Origin: Dillenia suffruticosa | Lineage: Eukaryota > Streptophyta > Magnoliopsida > Dilleniales > Dilleniaceae | Assembly (NCBI GenBank): GCA_033439265.1 | Contig: JAVTVX010000013.1 | Location: forward strand, 22,362,500-22,426,499 | Reading direction: 5' to 3' | DNA length: 64,000 bases | In this document: piece after piece, positions 1 through 12,200 of the stretch | Layout: the number at the start of each line of letters is the position of its first letter | How positions within the stretch are numbered: the first letter of the stretch is position 1 | The notes under the pieces: generated by a model | What the model saw: only the letters and a program-made list of their open reading frames with translations | Database searches by the model: none | Told to the model about the DNA's origin: nothing | Position numbers and translations under genes: made by a program

Positions 1-2
1 TT

Positions 3-3000
3 AGGCCTGACATAAAATGTAGGTTCTGCAACCAAATGGGACATGTGGAAAGAGTTTGCAGACAAAAACAAGGAGGAGCTCAAGCTCAAATAGTTGATGA
101 ACCACAGGAGGAGCAACTATTTGCAGCAACTTGCTTTGCAAACAAAATTACCAGTGAAGATTGGCTGGTTGACAGTGGCTGCACTCATCATATGACTAAC
201 GATGAGTCAATGTTCAAGAATCTTGATCGATCACTCATTTCCAAAGTCAAAATTGGAAATGGTGACTGCATTGAGGTTAAGGGCAAAGGTAATGTTGCTA
301 TTAAGTGTGGTTCGGGTATAAAACTCATTCATGATGTTTTATATGTGCCTGCAATTAATCAAAATCTTCTGAGTGTTGGACAGCTGCTTGAAAAAAATTA
401 TTCAGTTGTTTTCAAAGACAAAGCTTGTGTGATTTATGATCCAGATGGGAGTGAGCTTTTTTCTGTAAAAATGAAAGGAAAAAGCTTCTTTCTCAATTGG
501 TTGGAGATTGGTTCTTGTGCATATCTAAGTTCAGAAGATCAGTCTGAACTTTGGCATAAAAGGTTGGGACATTTTCACTATTCTGCACTTAACTATATGT
601 GTAAGAATAGACTTGTGAGAGATTTGCCCATGATTGAAAGAGGTGGACTTTGTGAAGTATGTCAGCTAGGAAAACAAGCCAGATTGCCATTCCCACAAAA
701 CAAGACCTGGAGAACAACTGAAAGACTCCAACTTGTTCATACAGATGTATGTGGCCCTATGAAAACTCCTTCCTTGAATGGTAGCAGGTATTTTTTAGCA
801 TTTATTGATGATTTTAGCAGATTTTGTTGGGTTTACTTTATGAAACAAAAATCTGAAGTTGTTGCTATATTTTGGAAGTTTAAAAATTGGGTTGAGAACC
901 AAAGTGGGCTAAAAATTAAGATGATCAGATCTGATAATGGGACAGAATATACTTCTAACTTGTTCAACAAGTTCTGTGAAGATGCAGGGATTGAACATCA
1001 GTTGACAGCCACCTATAGTCCCCAGCAAAATGGAGTAAGTGAAAGGAAGAACAGGACAGTGATGGATATGTCTCGATGCTTGCTGTTTGAGAAAAAGATG
1101 CCAAATAAATTTTGGTCAGAAGCTGTTAATACTGCAGTATATCTTCTCAACAGACTATCCACAAAGTCACTGGAGGGAAGGACTCCATTTGAGGCTTGGT
1201 TTGGATACAAGCCATCGGTAGATAATCTGAAAGTGTTTGGTTGCATTTGCTACACTCGTGTTCCTGATGTGAAGAGAGATAAGCTTGACCACAAGGCAGA
1301 AGTTGGGATCCTAATTGGCTACAGCAGCAGTACTAAAGGCTATAGAGTTTATCAACCTTTTACCGGAAAGGTTATTGTTAGCAGAGATATCAGGTTTGAT
1401 GAGAAGTCAACCTGGAACTGGGATAAATCTGTGGTGGAGCATTCTGAAAGTGAAGAATCAAATCCTAATGTAATTCAGGAGGAGATTGATGATGAAATGA
1501 TTGATCATATTCCAGTTAAAGGTACTAGATTACTTTCTGACATATATCAGAAATGTAATGTTGCTGTATTTGAGCCAGCAGGTTATGAAGAAGCATCAAA
1601 GGACTCAAAATGGACTGCAGCAATGGAGGTGGAGTTAAAGATGATCGAAAAGAACAAGACTTGGATACTTGTGAATAGGCCAAGTCACAAGAAACCCATT
1701 GGTGTGAAATGGGTGTTTAGGACCAAGTTAAATGCAGATGGCTCTGTCAACAAGTACAAAGCAAGGCTAGTTGTCAAAGGGTATGCTCAACAGTTTGGAG
1801 TGGACTTCTCAGAGACATTTGCACCAGTCGCAAGGCTTGACACAATCAGAATGCTCTTGGCACTAGCAGCTCAAGAGGGGTGGAAAATCTATCACCTTGA
1901 TGTCAAGTCAGCATTTTTAAATGGCTACTTGGAGGAGGAAATCTTTGTCGAGCAACTTGAAGGGTTTGTTGTGAAAGGAAAAGAGGACAAGGTGTACCTA
2001 CTCAAGAAGGCTCTATATGGCTTAAAACAGGCACCAAGAGCCTGGTATAGTAGGATTGATGATCACCTATTGAAGATTGGTTTTAAAAGGAGTTTGAGTG
2101 AATCAACTCTTTATGTTAAAGCCACTGATGATGATTTAATTGTTGTTTCATTGTATGTTGATGATTTGCTTGTTACAGGAAGCAAGACAAGTCTGGTGAA
2201 TCAGTTTAAAGAACAAATGAAAAAAGTCTTTGACATGACAGACTTGGGAGAAATATCATTTTTCCTTGGTATGGAGATTGTGCAGTCTGAGCAAGAAATC
2301 TTTATAAGCCAGCAAAAATATGCTAGGGAGGTGCTAAAAAAATTCAACATGGAGAGCTGCAAATCCATTGGAACTCCCTTGATGCAAAATGAGAAGTTAA
2401 GCAAGGATGATGATGCTGAGAAGATTGATGAGTATCTATACAAAAGTCTTATAGGATGTTTAATGTATCTTACAGCAACAAGACCTGATATTATGTATGC
2501 TGTAAGTTTGCTTTCCAGATTCATGCATTGTGCCAATGAATTACACTTCAAAGCTGCAAAAAGGGTTCTAAGGTACATTAAAGGCACTGCTGATTTAGGA
2601 GTTTGTTTCAAGAAGTCAGAGAAAATGTCTTTATATGGCTTTGCAGACAGTGACTTGGCTGGATCCTATGATGACATGAAAAGTACTTCTGGTTATTTAT
2701 TTAGCCTTGGCTCAGGCTGTTTTTCATGGAGTTCAAAAAAACAAGATGTGGTGGCTCAATCTACTGCAGAAGCAGAATATGTTGCTGCTACTGCTGCTGC
2801 AAATCAAGCATTATGGCTGAGAAAGTTATTGGTAGATTTGAAGCATGCTCAACATGAAGCTACTGAAGTTTTTGTTGATAATGAAGCTGCCATAGCTATA
2901 TCTAACAATCCTGTGTTTCATGGCAGAACTAAGCACTTCAAGATTAAGTATTACTTTCTTAGGGAAGTTCAAAAAGAGAAAGAGATTGTTCTGGTTCATT

Positions 3001-3116
3001 GCAGAACTGATGAGCAACTTGCTGACATTTTAACAAAACCCTTATCCAAAGCAAGATTTGAAGAACTCAGACAGAAGATTGGGGTTTGCAGCAAAAGCAG
3101 CAAGGAGGAGTGTTGA
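3..3116 (+). CDS. Copia gag-pol polyprotein, 5'-truncated by the window edge
   Basis: Retrotransposon polyprotein that is cut into capsid/zinc-knuckle, protease, integrase and RT-RNase H for cytoplasmic replication and nuclear integration. The frame is open to the left edge, where a CCHC knuckle (C-x2-C-x4-H-x4-C, bases 18-62) precedes the first Met at 36. Counting from that Met: protease DSG near residues 46-48; pre-integrase HKRLGH and CEVCQLGK near 175-215; integrase core with TDVCGP, SDNGTEY and the Glu in NGVSERKNR; RT with FAPVARL, LDVKSAFLNG, LYGLKQAPRAW and the active-site YVDDLL; RNase H with ADSDLAGS, STAEAEY and the terminal LADILTKPL. No stop or frameshift is present over 1026 codons. 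The closest general match is the Tork/TNT1-like branch of copia, by eye only. The stop codon lies three bases inside the LTR. Confidence 0.95.
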   Translation, partial: RPDIKCRFCNQMGHVERVCRQKQGGAQAQIVDEPQEEQLFAATCFANKITSEDWLVDSGCTHHMTNDESMFKNLDRSLISKVKIGNGDCIEVKGKGNVAIKCGSGIKLIHDVLYVPAINQNLLSVGQLLEKNYSVVFKDKACVIYDPDGSELFSVKMKGKSFFLNWLEIGSCAYLSSEDQSELWHKRLGHFHYSALNYMCKNRLVRDLPMIERGGLCEVCQLGKQARLPFPQNKTWRTTERLQLVHTDVCGPMKTPSLNGSRYFLAFIDDFSRFCWVYFMKQKSEVVAIFWKFKNWVENQSGLKIKMIRSDNGTEYTSNLFNKFCEDAGIEHQLTATYSPQQNGVSERKNRTVMDMSRCLLFEKKMPNKFWSEAVNTAVYLLNRLSTKSLEGRTPFEAWFGYKPSVDNLKVFGCICYTRVPDVKRDKLDHKAEVGILIGYSSSTKGYRVYQPFTGKVIVSRDIRFDEKSTWNWDKSVVEHSESEESNPNVIQEEIDDEMIDHIPVKGTRLLSDIYQKCNVAVFEPAGYEEASKDSKWTAAMEVELKMIEKNKTWILVNRPSHKKPIGVKWVFRTKLNADGSVNKYKARLVVKGYAQQFGVDFSETFAPVARLDTIRMLLALAAQEGWKIYHLDVKSAFLNGYLEEEIFVEQLEGFVVKGKEDKVYLLKKALYGLKQAPRAWYSRIDDHLLKIGFKRSLSESTLYVKATDDDLIVVSLYVDDLLVTGSKTSLVNQFKEQMKKVFDMTDLGEISFFLGMEIVQSEQEIFISQQKYAREVLKKFNMESCKSIGTPLMQNEKLSKDDDAEKIDEYLYKSLIGCLMYLTATRPDIMYAVSLLSRFMHCANELHFKAAKRVLRYIKGTADLGVCFKKSEKMSLYGFADSDLAGSYDDMKSTSGYLFSLGSGCFSWSSKKQDVVAQSTAEAEYVAATAAANQALWLRKLLVDLKHAQHEATEVFVDNEAAIAISNNPVFHGRTKHFKIKYYFLREVQKEKEIVLVHCRTDEQLADILTKPLSKARFEELRQKIGVCSKSSKEEC

Positions 3117-3368
3117 GATGTGCTACTTCTGCAGTAAAATTAGGATGCTAGAATAAAGCTAGATGGATAACCATCTACTTAGTTTAAATAATTTTGAATT
3201 TTGTTTTTGTTAGTTATGCTTGTTTAGTATTCAAATATTATTTAAATATTTGAATATCTTTAAGTTGAGATATTTTAGGAGAAAGATTTGCTTTTGTTTG
3301 TATAAATTTGATGTTTGATCAATGAAATGTTAACTACTGCAGTCATTATTTTCTGACTCAAGCCAACA
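3111..3368 (+). repeat. 3' LTR of the copia element (about 258 bp)
   Basis: It starts TGTTGAG directly after the polypurine tract and ends CCAACA, so the ends form the inverted TGTTG...CAACA expected of LTRs. A TATA-like tataaat at 3301 sits close to the 3' end, consistent with a short R/U5. Short LTRs of this size are normal for copia elements. Confidence 0.85.
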
Positions 3369-4080
3369 GTAATGATGGGAAGGGACATTAGTTAGCCCAG
3401 ATTGCTAAAGATGCTATGCAAAATTGAATGGTGGGAGAAATTATGGTATGAACCTAGTGCTAGCTCACATTCTTATAAAGTAAAGAGCATGATTTTGTAA
3501 GTCCAACTTTGAAAGCTAAACATACCTTTCCAATACACGAGCTCAAGCTCAACTTGCTATAGCTAGCACCGGCATTGAGATCCAGATGTGCAGTGTTCGA
3601 GTCAGATAATGCCACGCCAGCATGACTCCCATCATACTAACCTAAGGCAAATCTGTAGCAAATAAATATGAAATCAAGGATTAATAAAATAAAAGGGTTA
3701 TTGAAAAAGTTACCCCAAAAATAAACAGTGGCAACAGCATGCAATGCCAGGCGCAAAGATTGCATTCAAGGAGGGAACAGGCAAGACACATGGGTCAGTT
3801 GCTGCCCAGCATTTAAGAAATATCGGTCACTCGCTTTTGCAATTTAATATTAGGAGGCTTTCAAAGATATTTATGATTTTAAAAATAAAGAAGGAAAAAG
3901 AAATGAGACAGTTTACCCATAAATTTGACTTCATTTCTCTAACTTCCTGTCCTTGCTTAAAAGGGTGCTCTGCACTTCCTCTCTCCTCACAAAAGCTCAA
4001 GTTTCCAAAACATTTCCACTCGGAGCGTGTCTTTCTAAGCTAGAGTTCTCTAACACTGTAGTTATTAGTTAGTCAACAAA
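3369..4080. other. Intergenic and MAKR 5' flank
   Basis: No conserved coding region seen. The last ~150 bases before 4081 are pyrimidine- and A-rich and read as the promoter-proximal region and leader of the MAKR gene. A 99-codon open frame at 3744-4043 has no recognisable domain and ends just before the MAKR ATG, so I treat it as leader or chance. Confidence 0.5.
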
Positions 4081-5166
4081 ATGGCCTCAAAACTTCCTTT
4101 GTGTAACAATGCAGATGAAGATTACATTCAATTGGAACTCAGCTCATCAAATTTCTATCCTTACCCAATTACCTCACCACACCATTCCAGAGAATTTGAA
4201 TTCCACTCGTCTTCAATTTCTCAAGAAAAGGAGTCAACAACTTCCCCAGCTGATGACCTGTTTTACAAGGGGAAACTCCTCCCTCTACACCTCCCTCCAC
4301 GTCTACAAATGGTTCAGAAACTACTCCAAAGCTCCAACACTACATTCACCAGCAAAGTAGAAGATTTTGAAGAACAATACAACACACCCTTCATCACTAG
4401 CTCTGCTGCACCATTTACCAACACCAGCACTCCATTAGAATCCTGCAACATCTCACCATCAGAGTCTTGCAGAGTCAGCTGTGAACTAAACCCAGATGAG
4501 TATTTCTTTGGATGCTCAAATGAAGTTAATGGATTCATAGGTGATCATCCAAAGAAGTCTTGGACCAAAAAGCTCAAGCATTCCTCACTGGATCAGAAGC
4601 TGAAGGCATCAAGGGCGTACATTAAGTCCTTGTTTAGTAAATCCGGTTGCTCTGATGAGTCCTGTGCCAAAGCAGCCAATGATGAATACTCGGAAAATGC
4701 TTCGAAGGGCAAAGAGTGTCTATACAAGTATATGAAGGTGGTAGAGAAAAGCTCATTTGGATTAATAAACAGAGAAAGATACCAAACACCAGCCAAAGCT
4801 TATAAGATCAATGACAGAGACATGATTGAAGATGGAATTAACAGCCATAGGAGATCATTTTCTGGAGCAATCAAACGACATTCCCCTACTAAGAGCTCAT
4901 CCTCATGTTCATCTGCCTCTTCTTCCTCATCATCATCGTTTTCATTTAATTCACATGGATTTTATGATTTGCATTTGCTCAAGCGAAGCAGCAGTGCAAA
5001 TTCAGAGTTGGAGAGTTCAATTGAAGGAGCAATTGCACACTGTAAACAGTCTCAGCAACAGTTCAGCGCCAGAAAGACTGCAAATGAAGTTAGGTCATGT
5101 GCACTTTCGGCTTCAAAGCATGCAATTTGTGGAACTAGCAAGAGACCAGGACCTTGTAGTATGTGA
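4081..5166 (+). CDS. MAKR: Probable membrane-associated kinase regulator (MAKR3/4-like)
   Basis: Single-exon protein of 361 residues in the BKI1/MAKR family. These are plasma-membrane-bound, largely disordered proteins that bind receptor-like kinases and are released on phosphorylation. Seen in order: the N-terminal DEDYIQLEL motif (13-20), REFEFHSS (37-44), the family signature SPADDLFYKGKLLPLHLPPR (55-74), a Lys/Arg-rich stretch around 158-187 that fits the membrane-hook region, a serine-rich segment near 270-290, and the C-terminal SSIEGAIAHCKQSQQ block (about 313-327), which matches the kinase-interacting end of BKI1-type proteins. The family is usually intronless and about 330-390 residues, as here. 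The start follows from the conserved N-terminal acidic/aromatic motif. Overlapping frames at 4109 and 4826 are shadows. MAKR4 versus MAKR3 cannot be settled without a tree. Confidence 0.9.
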   Translation: MASKLPLCNNADEDYIQLELSSSNFYPYPITSPHHSREFEFHSSSISQEKESTTSPADDLFYKGKLLPLHLPPRLQMVQKLLQSSNTTFTSKVEDFEEQYNTPFITSSAAPFTNTSTPLESCNISPSESCRVSCELNPDEYFFGCSNEVNGFIGDHPKKSWTKKLKHSSLDQKLKASRAYIKSLFSKSGCSDESCAKAANDEYSENASKGKECLYKYMKVVEKSSFGLINRERYQTPAKAYKINDRDMIEDGINSHRRSFSGAIKRHSPTKSSSSCSSASSSSSSSFSFNSHGFYDLHLLKRSSSANSELESSIEGAIAHCKQSQQQFSARKTANEVRSCALSASKHAICGTSKRPGPCSM

Positions 5167-8100
5167 ATATGCTGGTCAAGCGAAAAGGGTCCAGACAGAT
5201 GATTGTGTTGTTCAATTTTGCTTCCAAGATTCTCAAACCAGATGGTTTTAAATCAATCTAGAATGTAGAGAGTTGAATAGTGTTTCTTCCACTGTTCTAA
5301 AATCAATTTCCAAGTAAATGAAGAAAACTGGGAATGCTTCTTTTCTTTATTAAATACTACTGGAATTCTTTTCAGTTCTTTAAATTTTTAGTTTTAAAGC
5401 TCAGGCCTCGGGGTCGCTAAGGGTAGGAGGGAAATTTGAACCCTGACCTTTTTCAGTGGGTCAAAGACTGAAAGATGAATTGAGCGAGACCTATGATTAA
5501 ATTTATGCTTCACCAAACACTCAGCAGAAAGAAACCAACAGAGAGCACAGGTTTTATATGCTATTAAAATAATTAGTAGGAAAGAAAATTTAAGTGCCCT
5601 AGCAGTCTGATGTATGTCTTGAGATCTGAAATCTAGTAAATGAAAATTACTGTAACTCTCAAATTTTGCTATCTCTGGGTCTTTCCTTGCTTGTTGGTTA
5701 CTGACATCAGAGCTAAAAGAAAAAGACACAAGAAAGCATCAAACATGAATAACCGAACGATGAGAAGTGGAAGTACAATTTCAGGTCCATCTTCGATAAT
5801 GATAACCTTTTGAGGAAAGAAAGCGAAACTTTTTCTAATCCAATGGGTACCATTGAGACCAAGTCTTTTGTCAACAGTGGCTTTTCTTAGTGTCACCTCC
5901 CACTGAACCAGATTCTTCATCACAGGTTCAGCAGAACCTTCCATATACTTCAACAGAGGTCTGAGGGAGATGTTCTATCTTCTAATGCACTAAAGTTAGG
6001 AATCAAGCCTTTTTATTCTCATCTTTTAACTAAAGTGAAAAGTAAAAAGTTCATCATGGAAGCCAATTGATGGAAAGACCTCCAATAGACTTGCTAACAA
6101 CATTAGTCCCAAGCTTATGTCTACAAAAACAGAGGAAACAACTTGCAAGAAAAAAAAATACTAATAAAATGAAAAGATAATAGTTGTGCGTGGAAGCAAA
6201 TGCACTCTCCAAAAATTGTTGGGTTCATTTCCCTTCCAATTTTTGTTATTCAGAATTAAAAAAAAAAAAAAAATCTGAAAATAAATTCCACTAGAAGTGT
6301 AAAACTATGTAAATTTACTTACGAAATACCATATCATCTTAATTGTGTTCTTTTGAAATATGAAGCATAAAAGGTAATTAAATAAATAAAAGTATTTAAA
6401 ATTAATTTGTGTTTTTTTTTTTTTTGTTTTAAGCAGAGAAACTCAATTGAATTCCACATTTTACATTTTTTTATAAGTACAGAATTTTATTTTTCAACTT
6501 AAATCCACAATTCAATTCATTTCTTTTTAATTTGATTTGATTCCAAGCAGAGTGGCAATAGTTAGAATCAAATGATATTTCCTTTAGAAGCAAGCATGCT
6601 CAGCAGCAATGCAAATACACGATAGCTATTTCCATATTATCATCAGAAACTAGGCTTAACTGAACTGTGGTTGATAATATAATGAAGCAGTCAAACAAAT
6701 AGAGGCATAAATTGTTAACGCCAAGACATTATACAAGGGCTTTTGGAAGTAGATGTTTCATTCTAATCATCCTTTAGATTTTGATTGAACACTACGCCCT
6801 CGCAAAGGTGTCCATAAGATATCCTACAAGAACATGTATAAAAATCCAAAATTAGTAATTGACAAAACAAGTAGCATCAAGCACTGTTGAGCACATATTA
6901 GCACATAGGGGCTCGGCAAACCTGATGGTGTTGTAATGTTGTGCTTTCCGTGCTTATCACTTGCCAATACAGCACTACAATCTTTTTGCCCCTTATGCCT
7001 CAACCAGAGCACCTTCCCCACCCCCCCTCTTTGGTTATATCTGAAAATATCTAAGAAAGCCTTCATAACCCCAAAAAAGACCATCTACACAAAATTATCT
7101 GTTTCAGAAGAATAACGTTGCATGCTGAAAGTTTCCAATTGAGGAGTTGCTAGGACCTGCCAGCAAGTGGAAATGACGGCATTAGGAGCCAAAGCAAGGT
7201 TGATTTTTGTACTTCATCTACTTAAAAGAGTTGCATGGAACTTAGCCATCTACAAAGCATCAAAATAAAACAGAAATTGAAAAGAGCACATCTCTTTAAT
7301 CTTTTCTTTTGTCAATAAATGTTATCAACAACCCCCCCCCCCCCCAAAAAAAAAAGAAGAAAAAAAAATACCCTCTCTTGAGTGCTTGAAAAGAGTCTTT
7401 TCAGGTTACAGAAACCAAACTAAATAGTATATAACTCAAAAAGGTCAAAATAAAGCAATTAAGCATAAATGATGGAACAAACAAGAATTTCTGGAAATGA
7501 GCATGTGAAAATGCAAATGACATTATATTGTCAACTATTTCCATGTAATATCTATCGGTCTGAATTTACACTGCGAAGTTTATAAATTTCGTAACCGTAC
7601 CATATGTTTCTCTACTCTATCTCAGTTTCTAAAATTGTTATATCATTATGTGACTGTTGTATATGCCATTAGCATACTTATAAAATAAAATAAAAACCAA
7701 CCTAGTGCTGGATGCTAGATGAGAATTATTGGCAACCTTAATGGTAGCAACTACGGATATAGCAATTCAAACAAAATGCCTTACATACTTGATATAATAA
7801 TTCTCAGAATTGCATATAGAAGTTAAAAGTATATATATATTCAGGGGAAATGAACAAGAGAGGAAACAGGTGTACACTTACTCAGGAAACTAGGTGAACA
7901 TGGTGGTGAAATCCGTATGAATATGGTGTCTCCGTTATTTGGGCATCCTCTGCTCTTCTGTTTGACTTTCTTTCATAACCATTTAGAAGCTATCCTGATC
8001 CTTCAATAGGACTATAAATCAGAAAGCAGTTAAAACATTTACCATAAATAACACAGTTGCAAAGGTGGAAACATGCTATAAAACAACATAAATTTGTTTG

Positions 8101-9224
8101 CTTTCAATGTTTAACTAAATCCTTTTTGCTTACCTGCACTCTTTCTCCTAACCGTTTACACCATGTCTAGTTATCTTTCTTTCACATTCCATATAAAAGA
8201 AAGGAATGAATCTAGATTCCAGAATATCACTGTGTCAGTATCATCAATCATGCAACTGACATCATAAAATATATCTACACACACACACACACACACATAT
8301 ATATTATATTACATACGTATTATCAGAGTAACTGACTTCCAAATACAGCCAAGAACAAGGGAAGAGGTTAATGTACCCTGCCTGAAATTTCAGTAGTTAA
8401 TGGAAACCCTGATTGATTTTGTTGCAGAACATGCAGTAGCTCCCTGAATAGCAAGCTGGGACTAAGGCATTCAACCACACAAGTGAAAAACACTGAGAAA
8501 GAAGATGGGCAATCAAAGATGTAGTATAGATGTACTTCCTGAATAATCTTTATCCATGCTGTGAAACCAGGCCCAAGAATGGAACTTGCAAAACGACCAG
8601 GCAAGACTTAGGAACAAACTTTTGCCAGAAAAACAAAAAGTTTAGATTCTTACAATGCTTCAGTAGATCCATAGAATTGCATCAGGTCATGAAGAGTCGG
8701 TTCAGTTACGGGGTAACTACAATGAATGTTCACAAAGATAATACACTCCAACAAAGGAAAGAGAATAACTGATGAAAGTACAATAACCTAGAGAAATTAT
8801 TCAAAACTATGGACACTATAAAACATCTCTAAGAATTTTCTAAAGAACGAGCTCTTGCTACATAGAAGTTAAGGTGATCACCATCTCTTTCTTTTTTCCA
8901 AAGTAACTTGAAAAACAGTTGGAGAGGACTAACAGAAGCTACCCTATGGACAATTATAGAGAAGATGTACATTACCATCAAATAAACATATGAATATGCT
9001 AGTTTTGTAAACGAATGAGGTCCATTGACCAGTTTGCTCTATATTCAAATAAAACCAAAACTGTATGGTTACAAGAAGTACAGAAACATCCAAGATCCCC
9101 AGAACTTTATATATATGGCACAAGGCCTATTATAACACACCTGTGGGGACTTTTTTGTTTCTATTTTCTTCAGAACAAAAATTATGAGGTGGTACCTTAT
9201 GCTATTCTGAGGTCCAGATAAGCA
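5167..9224. other. 4-kb region without a supported gene
   Basis: Holds the MAKR 3' flank (to about 5380) and, at its right end, the probable ITN1 3' UTR (minus strand, about 9000-9224). Between them I see AT-rich sequence, a C15/A10 homopolymer junction near 7331-7355 and an (AC)n-(AT)n microsatellite near 8278-8305. Minus-strand open frames at 5669-5953 and 8368-8604 and a possible splice-acceptor-bounded tail near 6776-6827 have protein-like composition, but none matches a family I know. They could belong to an unrecognised multi-exon minus-strand transcript. Confidence 0.4.
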
Positions 9225-12200
9225 TCAAATGGCATAAATCGGATTTACTTCAGAGTCAGAATCTGAGTGACGGAATGAGTTAGTTCCGTTTCTAGAAAAC
9301 TTCTCTCTCTTCCTCACCTTTCTATGCCGTTTAGACATCACAACATAATAAGTCATTGTACCAAGAGTTCCAGCCATTATAACTCCTCCAATACATGTAA
9401 CAAGGATTGCAGCCCACTGGTGATGCCGGCCAATGACTATGTAAGATGACGCAATAAATGCCAATGAAGTGCACACAGATGCCAACCACATTAACTTATT
9501 GATCACTTCCACAACCCGTCTCTCAGATTTTGTCTCCCCTCTAACCACGGTGATTTGCACCACCACGACGGCCAAGGAGGTGAATAGTGCAATAGCATTA
9601 GCAATGAAAAAAATCTGAAAAGATGGACTTCTCACCATGACAGCAGTCCCACTTTCATCATCTCCACCAGGCACTGTAAATATAGCAGCAAATGCAACTG
9701 TTGCAAACAAAACAGCAACTATGGTGACAGAGTTGGTGGCATTGTTTATCCCTGCTCTATGGAGCTTTCGAAGCTCCTTCGCTATTCCTGTCATATTCCT
9801 GTTTGTTTTACGGGCTTGCTCAAGCTGGGTGTGAACATTTTTTCTTATTTCTGTGACAGTTCTTCGGAGCTCATCTCGTGGCTGATTCAACTCATTTGCT
9901 TTGAGAGCTCCATAGCGAGACAAGCAGTCCTTAATCTCACAGGTTTCCTCAGAGTGAGGCAGTCCTTCAGTAATGTCGAGAGCTGTTTTGTGGTCTCTTG
10001 TTAGTGCATTTACATTTGTGTCAGGAAGGCTAAGGAGCTCATTCACTATCTGGAATGCAGATTATCACCCCAGTAAACAAACTGAATTTTCAGGTAATTC
10101 CAACTATAAATCACACCCAAGTAAAATCATGAAATTAACATGCATGCTGAATAGATAGGATAATAAAATATAAGCAAGAAGAAATCTCACACCAACAATG
10201 ACTTGAAAAAAAAATGAATTACAAGACAAGGGAGAAAATCTGCAACAGATCTCTCTAGAGTTTTAGCCATGACAGAAACTCATATCATGCCTCAAAATTG
10301 CCAGTAACATGAAACTAACTTTGGTTGGCTCTATATCCACTTTCCTCATTCTAAAAGTCTCCTCATAACCTTCCCCTATTTTTCTGGAAATCCAACAACA
10401 ATGATGCTTCTCAGCAAAAGTTTCAAACCAAGCCCCCCCAAAAAAAAGAAAGGTGTAAACAATGATGACATTCAAATGGCAGCAAAAAAAGATAAAGGAT
10501 ACTAAAGTATGTAATCAAAACATGTGAGATTCAATCTGCAGTTCTACACGGAATCCGTCCAAGTCAAGTGACAGACCTATGGTAAAAGAAAAGGACGAGA
10601 GTCTAATAATGCTCAAAGATACCTCTGCTCGCTTTTTCCTGGTGGCCACGTGTAATGCTGTGTTACCAAACTTGTCAGGGAGCATCACTATTGCTGCATC
10701 TGCCTGAAGAAGCAACTTTACTACTTCAGTGCTAACCCCTTTTACAGCCATATGCAATGCAGTCTGCCCTTTCTTATCTGTTCTTCTTGCCATCTGTGGA
10801 TCCTTTTCAAGCAACGCCTTTACAATATCCACGTGCCCTTGCCGTGCAGCTAAATGTAATGCATTCTTTCCATTTGATCTAGATATATCTAACATGCTGG
10901 AATCTTTAGAAAGAAGTTCTTTAACTACTGCTGCATGCCCTCTTGTAGCGGCAGATACAAGAGGGGTTGTATTTGATTGAGCAATTGTTTTGCTTAGCCC
11001 TGGATTGTGGTCCAACAGCACCTGGACAATGGCTGCACCAAGAAATTTCTCAAACAATGGTGAGCTAGTTTTACCATCATGCTCATCGACAAAACAATTC
11101 AAAGATAAAGAGATTTTCTATTGCTAATTTTTCTTCATATTAAGCCATTGCACTTATAAAAAGGGGTCACCCGGTTCATAAAGTGCTCATCGGCTTAGTA
11201 CGGGGGTAGGGGGAGGGTGTGCATATATGTATGCAACCTTGCCCTTATATTTTTTGCAAAGAGACTGTTTCCACACCTTGAACCCGTGACCTTGTCACCA
11301 AAGGAGCAACTCCATCATTGCATCAAGGTTCACCCTCTAAGCCATTGCACTTATAATATAATAAAATTGTGAAACTTGATTTTGTGACACTTATTTTTAA
11401 TAGCTCACATCAAGAAAAATTAAAAGAAAAACATTGAATTCAAATACTTTGTGAGACTGAAAAATAAGAAACCCAGTGTGGTGGGGTGAGAAAAAAGATG
11501 AACAAAGTTCCATTAATTCTCAACAATCACTCGTAGGAATGGTGACAATAGTTGCAGTTGTTCAAACTCCAATCTCTAAAGTCCTGCTAGGAACAAAACA
11601 AGAAAAGAAAATTGAATGAAACCCTTTAATTAATTTCATTTCTCCACGAATTTCTCTGCTTTAAAACAAAAGAGAAAAATATGAAAGGCAACTGAGTCCT
11701 GCATTGTGAAATTATCATTTTCTAGCCATTTAGAAGTAATGGCAGGGAGGACAACTATTCTTCATCTCCTTTTTGTACTTCCATGATTTAAAAAACTACG
11801 ATCTTCTCTCACCCTAATTTTTGCTAAGGAAAAGGTGGGTAGAGGGAAAGACCAAGATTAGCAACCGCTGCACTGTAACTCAGCCTAAGACAACTTATCC
11901 CCGAAAAGTGAGAGGGGTCTAAAACTTCATGGCATTGTTTCAAGGCTAGAATTTGATACCACCTCAATTTTTTGTTCGATAAAATTCAAATTAGAATTAA
12001 ACCGCACAAATTTTTTATTATTTTTGTTTGATTCTAACCAAGACATAAATTCAAGAACCCCCCCCCCCCGAAAAAAAAAAGAAGGAAATAAAGGCAAAAA
12101 CAAAAACAAAAGAGATGTGACCAACACCTTGATGGCCTTTACTAGCTGCAATATGGAAGGCATCAAACCCAGATTTATTCTTCGCCAAAATGCCCTCCTT

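Larger units (their letters stand above)
1..3368 (+). mobile_element. Ty1/copia LTR retrotransposon, 3' part
   Basis: The window opens inside a copia-type element. The order zinc knuckle, protease, integrase, reverse transcriptase, RNase H is the Pseudoviridae/copia order (integrase before RT). The coding frame ends exactly at a purine-rich tract (caaggaggag, 3101-3110), followed by an LTR that begins TGTTG and ends CAACA (3111-3368). The 5' LTR and most of gag lie outside the window, so LTR-LTR divergence and the target duplication cannot be tested here; the five bases after the LTR are gtaat. The pol frame is unbroken, which suggests a fairly young insertion. Confidence 0.95.

Noticed and set aside
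3744..4043. 99-codon open frame upstream of MAKR
   Set aside because: No domain; its end abuts the MAKR ATG and the composition is that of a leader.
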